Position numbers and translations under genes: made by a program
Source of the DNA: Tanypteryx hageni
Taxonomy: Eukaryota; Arthropoda; Insecta; Odonata; Petaluridae
Direction of reading: 5' to 3'
Assembly: GCA_028673005.1 (NCBI GenBank)
Contig: CM054118.1
Location: 58,039,338-58,103,337, forward strand
Length of the DNA: 64,000 nucleotides
Notes under the pieces: generated by a model
Seen by the model: only the letters and a program-made list of their open reading frames with translations
Database searches by the model: none
What the model was told of the DNA's origin: nothing
Part shown: positions 58,101 through 64,000 of the stretch, piece by piece
Position numbering within the stretch: the first letter of the stretch is position 1
Layout: the number at the start of each line of letters is the position of its first letter

Positions 58101-61100
58101 TATAAAAAAATTAGGATTATTTTTATTATTTCATTATTGGCTAAAACTTTCGTCATCATGTTGGTGAACCCCAGAAATTCTCTCATGTACCCTCGAGGGT
58201 ATGCATACCTCATGTTGAGAAACACTGCTCTGGTATGAACCAGCATTTAGTTACCCAATTATCCCCTTTTTGGGTGATATTTTTCAGAAAATATATTGGA
58301 TTATTTGGAAAGAAAAATACACTTTGGATGAATTATTATAGAAATATAAAATGTGTTATCTCATTTATGTTGCAGAATTATCAAAAGTACTTTTTGTTTG
58401 ATTTAATTCATTTTATCATTTAATTCTTGTATAGAATTATGGATGTAATTTGAGTATTCTTGAGGACATACTTATGGAATTAGACCTTCTGTGAAGTTTC
58501 ACAGGCTAGTTCCAAAGCAATTTGGAGGTAATTAGGTACCTAATTGTACCCCAGCTGGGTAGAAGGTGCTTTGTATATCCTGTGCAAATTGTACAATATT
58601 GTGCACTTTGATGTAATTTAGTATTAAATTATAATATAATTAGTAATTAAATATGTAAATAATATTTCATTGATAATGCAAATGTGCATTTTGGAAAAAA
58701 TTCTGCTTACAGGCATTAGTAAACAATATAAATATGACATTGCTTGAGGGTAAACATGTAATTGGTGATGTGGGAATATAAATTAACGTATTTATTTGCA
58801 TTATTGCCCCACTTTTTTGCATGATTTTTTACAGTAAAACTACAAAAAATAATAATTTATTCCCTCATAGTTCAGTTGGGACAATTAGGCGAAGAGAGAC
58901 TACTGTTTGCATATAAGGATGCTATTTCACATAAGTTAAAAATAATTAAAGTTTATATTAAAATTTCAATGTTTTTCATACTTAAATGTAGATATAATTA
59001 ACACATTATGTTGCATCACATTTTTATAAGCATTATGAAAATGAAACATTTTTTTAATGAGTTCTTTCACTAATCAACGCAATTAAATATTGAGAAAAAA
59101 CATGTTGAATTTTCTCGAATAAACAAATAGTAATGAGCCATTAAGTTATAAAAAATTTCTAATTAATACAATATGTTCTCTTATGACTCAAAATTAAAGT
59201 ATGCTGCGGTTTATTCTTTAGGCTGGATTTAACAACTGTTAAAATATTGTAATATTTTCCTTTTTTAAAGGATGAAGAACACTTATAGTGTTATGTTATT
59301 ACATTTTAGATAACAAAATTGACATCATGTGCCAATAAAATAACCAAAAGTATGTCATCACTTATCTAGAAATGAATTTAAAACTATTACAATTAAAAAT
59401 AAATTTTAAACAGTGAAATCATGGCAGGCCCGGATTAAGCCTTCCATGGGCCCTAGGCAAACATAAATTTAAGGGTTCCCACCATCTCCCCTAGAATTTG
59501 TTTTAAGCAAATGTATTATACCAAAAGTAGTTTCAAAAATTTTTGGTAGTATTTTATTGCTATTGTTACTTGTATAAATCTTCATAATTTTATAGTTTGA
59601 CTAAATTTCACCAAAATATCTATGAAATTTTACAAAATAAATGTGTTTAAAGTGAACAAAACAAATTGACACTAAAAATGATCAGGGGCAATTGTTTATA
59701 TATCCCTAATTTTACAGTACATTAGGGTGACCAGACTTCCTGTAAATTCCTGGACATTTCCGGATTTTGACAATGTCTCGGTGTCCCAAGATAATTCATC
59801 GGTACACCCATTTGTCCCGGATTTTTTTTTTTTCTGCTTTACAAAATCTTCTCCCCACTAAATTTTATAAATGTGTTCAATCGGAACCACATTATATTGG
59901 AAAATGTTAAATAAGACGTGACTCTGCGTCTTTAATGAACTTTGTAATAAAATCAATTGTAAGGTGTTCGTATCTGCAAAATACTCGCCTTCGACTATGT
60001 TCAGCAAATGTATTGATAATGTCTTCATAATCAATATTGTTGAATATTTCTTGTTCAATGCCTAAAGGTGCTTTTTTACTCTTAATAGGTATATAAAAAT
60101 TAAAAAACCGACCGAGCTTGTGAATGGGCCCCCTCTATTATGCCTAGGCAATAAAACGGGCCTGAATTATGGCAATTATCTCTCAGAACTTACTTGTATA
60201 CAAGGTGGCATGGCTAAAATTACATGTGATCCTTTGTATTCCTTTCCAGATAGAGTTCTTACAGTAGCACTTCCATTAACTGATCCATCATACTCTATTT
60301 GAACAACTGGATCATTTAGTTTCACTCTATCTAAAATACAAGATTCAAAGATAAAATATTTCATTAGTTCAATTATTTTTTTCATATTTATCAAGATTTT
60401 GTTGGTAATCATAGGTAGAAGCTTAATTTACAAATAATAAATCATTTTACTTTTTAAAGCATGGTAAAATTAGAATTATTTTTCATCATTATTGTATCAT
60501 TGGGAGTCATTGAACTATTACATAACGTTAACTATGATGTTGTAAAACAAATAAATCATAAGAATGAGAAAGTTAAAAAGTTGCAAGAGAAGGAATTTGC
60601 AATGTGTGGTATGCCGTCACAGTTTTGAAATATTTGTTGCAACTGTTTTCAACATTTTATATTGTCTTTTTTACTATCAGTAAAGAAAACTTTTAGATAG
60701 AAATGTCATGCTGCATACCTTCAAGTGTTTCTGCTATTTTCTGAGTTATTTGTTGGGTTCCACCTATTATCTTCCGCTCCTGAGCTCCTCCTTGAATGCT
60801 CCAGAGTCGAAGAAGGCTGTCTCCTTGCCGCATGTACCATAAATAGAACAGCAAAGACATCTGATGCGCTTCTGCAGTATTGTTGAGGCAGCAAAGCGAT
60901 TGCAAAAACTCGGAAGCATCCCTGAACATTAGAACAACATTTTTCATCACAGTTTTGTAAGCATATTTTTCTGGTTTAACTTCTAGGAATAATAGATTAT
61001 AAAAACGGCATATAGAGGATCAATAGTTACTTTTTATGGATTATTTTGTAAGAGTTTTATATGGCATAGGCAACTGTAATAAGACACGAGAAAAAGAGGT

Positions 61101-61427
61101 AGAAAGTGATTTTCAATGATAACTAATTGTGAAAAGACAAGGAAAGGAGATATGTATATAAAAGAGTGAGAACTTATATGCAGAACTCGAGAAAAAAGAT
61201 TAATTGTCGTGTAAATTAGCTTACTTTGTCCAGCATGTCTTATCCAAGTACTGCTGCACTGTCATTTCATCCCATTCCCTAGCATTTGGTGCTTTCCAAG
61301 GCTCTCTTGCAGGAATAGTAGCCGCCATTTCATCAAATTTTCGTGTCACAATCCTAACATCCCAAGCTGCTAAAGGGTTTCTCCACCAAAAACCAGGCCA
61401 GATACTTAGGTAGCGAGATGTCTTTCC
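51969..61427 (-). CDS. MAO: Flavin monoamine oxidase gene, last seven exons
   Basis: Seven exons (61225-61427, 60719-60921, 60194-60330, 55858-55978, 54168-54385, 52593-52823, 51969-52199) join in phase to 447 residues plus stop. MAO oxidatively deaminates monoamines at the mitochondrial outer membrane, using covalently bound FAD. Seen here: a GKTSRYL start matching GKTYP of [24 protein letters not shown] (with the active-site Lys), and [11 protein letters not shown]. The last carries the Cys that links FAD and the first cage Tyr. [13 protein letters not shown] supplies the second cage Tyr. The C-terminus has [16 protein letters not shown], then a hydrophobic anchor ([16 protein letters not shown]). 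Human MAOs are 520-527 residues; the missing ~105 N-terminal residues include the FAD-binding Gly motif and must be on exons beyond 61427, probably outside the window. No stops or frameshifts. Related polyamine oxidases lack the GGCYT motif. Confidence 0.95.
52200..54167. other. MAO introns, nothing recognised
   Basis: Two introns (52200-52592 and 52824-54167), AT-rich, without bounded repeats. Confidence 0.5.
52593..52823 (-). CDS. MAO: MAO exon with the FAD-linking cysteine
   Basis: 231 bp, phase 0 both sides. Encodes [20 protein letters not shown] with the covalent-FAD Cys, then [20 protein letters not shown]. Between them a proline run ([11 protein letters not shown]) is longer than in vertebrate MAO. 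Confidence 0.95.
54168..54385 (-). CDS. MAO: MAO exon
   Basis: 218 bp, phase 1 in and phase 0 out. N-terminal half diverged ([15 protein letters not shown]); then [20 protein letters not shown] and [12 protein letters not shown] (MAO-A: YAKVLGSQEALH). Confidence 0.92.
54663..55159. mobile_element. piggyBac-type MITE (497 bp)
   Basis: Perfect TTAA flanks at 54659-54662 and 55160-55163. Inverted ends CCCTTTGAGTGCCATGTCG and, reversed, CCCTTTGAGTGCCACATGA share 14 bp. On the minus strand an acidic open stretch ([16 protein letters not shown]) could be a relic of a transposase N-terminus. Lies in an MAO intron. Confidence 0.9.
55160..55857. other. MAO intron stretch, nothing recognised
   Basis: AT-rich, no features seen. 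Confidence 0.5.
55858..55978 (-). CDS. MAO: MAO exon
   Basis: 121 bp, phase 0 in and phase 1 out. Encodes [20 protein letters not shown], then [17 protein letters not shown]. The Lys corresponds to the MAO active-site Lys that contacts flavin N5 through water. Confidence 0.94.
56042..56357. mobile_element. hAT-type non-autonomous element (316 bp)
   Basis: Ends CAGGGGTCACCAAACTTTTT and TTTGAAGACCCCTA are inverted. Flanks AATTAGAA / ATTTAGAG match at 6 of 8. GGGCCACATGAGGC near the left and GGGGGCCGGATGTAGCC near the right are typical of this group. Confidence 0.8.
56380..56716. repeat. Possible short inverted-repeat element
   Basis: Locally GC-richer. AAGGCTGTTTCAGACTAGAG near the left and AAGTGTGAACACAGTTTGTC near the right may be degenerate inverted ends. 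Limits uncertain. Confidence 0.3.
56717..58231. mobile_element. hAT-like element broken by nested repeats
   Basis: The left end has GTGTTTCTCAACCTTTTTCC (56719 on) and the right end CATGTTGAGAAACACTG (to 58231), an inverted pair. Flanks GTCTAGTG / CTCTGGTA agree poorly. Inside lie a repeat at 56795-56880 and the family-X copy at 57112-57719. Confidence 0.55.
57112..57719 (+). repeat. Family-X repeat, longest copy (608 bp)
   Basis: Begins ACTTTCTCCATATTTATATG and ends near ACTTTCTCC..GGAGAAAGT. Has an ACAGACAGACAGACACACAG run and GTGTTCAGGGGACCTTAAAA. Other copies are at 14151-14551 and, split, at 9535-11217. Noncoding in all three; superfamily not assigned. Confidence 0.75.
58232..59416. other. 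MAO intron stretch, nothing recognised
   Basis: Strongly AT-rich, no bounded repeats or coding similarity. Confidence 0.5.
59425..60164. mobile_element. hAT-type non-autonomous element (740 bp)
   Basis: Ends CAGGCCCGGATTAAGCC and, at the right, AATAAAACGGGCCTG; the first 8 bp (CAGGCCCG) are inverted at both ends. GCCTAGGCA lies inside each end. Target duplication AATCATGG (59417-59424) / AATTATGG (60165-60172), 7 of 8. Ends about 20 bp from an MAO splice donor. Confidence 0.88.
60194..60330 (-). CDS. MAO: MAO exon
   Basis: 137 bp, phase 1 in and phase 0 out. Encodes [16 protein letters not shown] and ends [13 protein letters not shown] (MAO-A: DQVKLNHPV; YVINAIPPTL). A hAT element lies about 20 bp past the donor. 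Confidence 0.93.
60331..60718. other. MAO intron, nothing recognised
   Basis: AT-rich intron of 388 bp; 60922-61224 is a similar short intron. Confidence 0.5.
60719..60921 (-). CDS. MAO: MAO exon
   Basis: 203 bp, phase 2 in and phase 1 out. Encodes [20 protein letters not shown], then [19 protein letters not shown]. Donor GAAG|gtatgc. Confidence 0.93.
61225..61427 (-). CDS. MAO: MAO exon (first visible)
   Basis: 203 bp, phase 0 in and phase 2 out. [15 protein letters not shown] at the start; [18 protein letters not shown] at the end (MAO-A: KWDKMTMKELIDKICWTK). Acceptor attctag, donor ACAAA|gtaagc. Confidence 0.93.
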
Positions 61428-64000
61428 CTAGAATAATGTCCAGTAAAATAACTCTATAACACAGTTAAAAGGTAAACTTGTCCTTAGTTTGATTTTTCTT
61501 TTTATTAATCCCAATAGAATATTTTATGTAAGGAGTGTAAAAGTGTTTCAGCTTAATGAACTTCAAAGTTGTTTTCATTGTTATGGATAAATATTTAATG
61601 TTACAACAATTATTAGGCAAAAATACATTATGCACTGCATAACTGAATGTTTATGTTGCTAAGATGTTTTGATAGATTAAGCATGGACGGAGGGAAAATT
61701 TCAACTCTATTTTGGTTTTAAAATGCTATTCCTTTGAAAATCAAAAGGAAATATCAGAATTTTGTAGAGGTGTAAAGTGTTAATTCAGCGTGATGGTTTT
61801 TTATGTTTATCTGTCCCACTGTATAAGCATTTCTAGCATAACATTATTTTGGTAAAACATAAGGAAATGCACTATCTGCCTACATATGCTTTAAAGAGAT
61901 TCCATTATGTTGAGATTTTACATTATGTGAGGAAATGAGAATACAAAAATGAAAATAGAACATGTTGATTGCAATTAATAAACAAGGGCTACACAGGCAA
62001 AGTTTATTGGTAATGCAGTCAGTTACAAGATCAATCAATTATCTGGTTATTGATTAAATTAAACTATTTTGGTGTTTGACTTTTATGGTGTGATAATTTA
62101 CTCTAAATTTATCACCACTTTTAAATTCATTTGTATATAAACCAAGCATTGTCCAAATTGCAAAGTTTCCCTAATTGTCAAAGAAAAATTAAAATAATAT
62201 ATTTGTGTCTCTAATGGGTTGATGGCACAATAAAAACAGGTTAATATTTAAGTGAATGTAGAATCAAAGATTGCTGCAGATTTTATATTCTGACGACTGA
62301 CTATCTTGAAAAGTAATTAAGTGAATTTCAATTCACTTTCCCATATTTATTAAGTGAGATTGTACTTAATGTGAAAAATTGATATTTTTATCTAAAATAC
62401 ACTCATTTTTTGAATTCTGAAAAACATTTTTCAAATGAATTTAAAACAACCTCAAATTGGGACATAATCTATAATAGGGAATATCAAAGGGTCACTTGGA
62501 CATAGGAACAAAGTGGCATTTTTCTGGTGAACATCAAGCATTTAGTCAGCCTATATAATGATATTAATCTATATACATAGATATAGTTATGAATGCAAAT
62601 ATGTTTTTATATTTTTTTTAGATTTACTGATACATCTTTGGTAGAAAATTTATGGGGATAAAAAAATCGCACTACCAAAACATTTGGCTAAAGTTTGCAT
62701 TAGCTGACATACCATACCTTTGTTTTTGTTTACATTATAAAGGTTGCTAATGAATTAATGATATTTTAAACTTGTAACTTATAACTTCTATATCTTTTAT
62801 ATTAGCTAACACAGGAATAATTTTTGTAGATAAAGCTGGATTGGGTTGGGGGTGGTGAGTAGGTTAGATACGGTTTTATGCTTTAATACAACTTTTGCCT
62901 CTGTATGGAGCATGGGTTGGTTATGTTTGGCTTTAGGGTTTCATGCAACTTTTGCCTCTTGTTTGAACTCATTAGCAACCATGAGGTGGTATGATACGTC
63001 AGTTATTCTAAACCAGCTCCCAAAATGTTATATAATTTTATTTGTCATTTGTTTATCTAACAACGGAAAAGTAGTTGATTAAAGGAATTACACATTTTCT
63101 GTTGCAGTTGTTGTGTATTGCGCTAAGAACAATTTAATTATAATTTGAGTTAACAAGGAAGATCCTGTAAATTTTTTCAGGAAGGACTATTGTAAAGGAT
63201 AAACTACCTATGATTTTAATTTTTAAACTCTGTTAGAAAATGTGCTTTGTATGTAATTTGAAATGCAATTACAGTCAAGCCCTGATTTAGCATCACCGTT
63301 TGTCCATCACTGACATTAGCATTTAAGTGGGGGTGGCAGTAAATCAAGGTATATGCTAGCTCTATGTAATCATAAGACAGAAGATCTGTTCACAGCGATT
63401 CATGGGCAGTATGTGGGGAAGGCCCTAGGAAGCGGGGCGCTAAATTGGAGTCTGACTGTATGTAACTGCCATTTTCCTCTCCCTCATCTTCAACATTCAG
63501 TTTTTCTGAAAAAATAACTCAATATGTCAGAAAAACTACATTCACCTGATGATGCTTTTCACAGCTATAATTTCAAGAATTTTCAATGTATCATTAAAAA
63601 AATTGAAAATACATTGAAATTTGCATAACCATCATGACTGTGTAGTTATAAGTAATCGAAGGATATGTTGCTATCCAAACTATTAGAAAAGCATTCCAAA
63701 CATTTAATCTTTATATTCCTTGATTTACTGGAATGCAGTTCCATAGTTCTTTATTCTGGCATTTCTAATTTCATAGACTCAAAATTGCTGTCACTTCTAG
63801 AGCCTGTAAATATGACTCGACATTGCTGATATTGGTATTCTTGTGCCAAAATTTTCAAGATTGCGCTCTACCCTGTTTTGAATAAGTGGCATGACATGTC
63901 ACCTCATGTCAAGCTCACATCAATATAGTCTCAGCTCTGCACCTTGCTTACAAATATTTTTATTAAAAGTAAAACAAAGCTAAGATTGCCAATGATTTGG
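61428..64000. other. MAO upstream intron or flank, no exon found
   Basis: I looked on the minus strand for the MAO FAD-binding exons (Gly-rich motif, LEARDRVGGR block) and did not find them. The plus-strand frame at 62846-63082 shows no similarity. 63270-63350 looks like a decayed pogo-type end. The rest is unremarkable. Confidence 0.5.

Noticed and set aside
63540..63600. CACCTGATGATGC, considered as another Penelope 3' end / hammerhead
   Set aside because: The GAAA and GTC parts do not follow, so only a short word match remains.
1..64000. CRISPR arrays, operons, phage genes, tRNA and rRNA genes
   Set aside because: None seen; exon-intron structure and element types show eukaryotic sequence.

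Overview
The window is eukaryotic genomic DNA, very probably from an arthropod. It has AT-rich sequence, protein-coding genes split into short exons with GT-AG introns of 0.1-6.8 kb, and many transposable elements of types common in arthropods: Penelope-like, CR1 and Jockey-like LINEs, piggyBac, hAT, and Tigger/pogo. The order cannot be fixed from the sequence. The USP9X-type protein often reads closer to vertebrate USP9X than to Drosophila fat facets, and a monoamine oxidase gene is present, which Drosophila lacks. Both point to a lineage other than the higher flies.

Three host genes are visible. (1) On the minus strand, from about 39.66 kb leftward past 2.7 kb, lies the 5' half of a USP9X / fat facets deubiquitinase gene. 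I could place 22 coding exons (about 1,400 codons); the catalytic USP domain lies beyond the left edge. One short conserved exon (about 38 residues) expected between 17.75 and 24.52 kb was not found. (2) On the plus strand, 41.24-43.78 kb, is a three-exon gene for a 602-residue leucine-rich-repeat protein, divergent from gene 1 across a 1.6-kb shared upstream region. (3) On the minus strand, 61.4-52.0 kb, are the last seven coding exons of a flavin monoamine oxidase (MAO). It has the FAD-linked cysteine motif and a C-terminal membrane anchor; the N-terminal FAD-binding exons were not found up to the right edge. Genes 2 and 3 converge across an 8-kb stretch without recognised genes.

Transposons fill the introns. 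A decayed Jockey-type LINE covers 1-2.2 kb (minus). A frameshifted Penelope-like element with GIY-YIG nuclease and a hammerhead-like 3' motif lies at 7.5-9.06 kb. A piggyBac copy at 9.67-11.01 kb sits exactly at a TTAA inside an older repeat whose other copies are at 14.15 and 57.11 kb. A 1.7-kb TTAA-flanked element is at 19.5-21.2 kb and a CR1 5' part at 21.5-22.9 kb. A Tigger remnant is at 26.5-26.8 kb. At least six hAT-like non-autonomous elements, several with matching 8-bp target duplications, lie at 14.86, 34.56, 45.31, 50.27, 56.04 and 59.43 kb, plus a broken, nested one at 56.7-58.2 kb. A near-perfect 109-bp hairpin sits in an intron at 37.47 kb.

The three host genes have no evident joint pathway: ubiquitin removal (USP9X/faf), an unknown LRR function, and amine oxidation at the mitochondrial outer membrane. 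I see no CRISPR array, operon, tRNA or rRNA gene. Exon boundaries were read by eye from splice consensus, reading phase and similarity to known families recalled from knowledge; no search was run.
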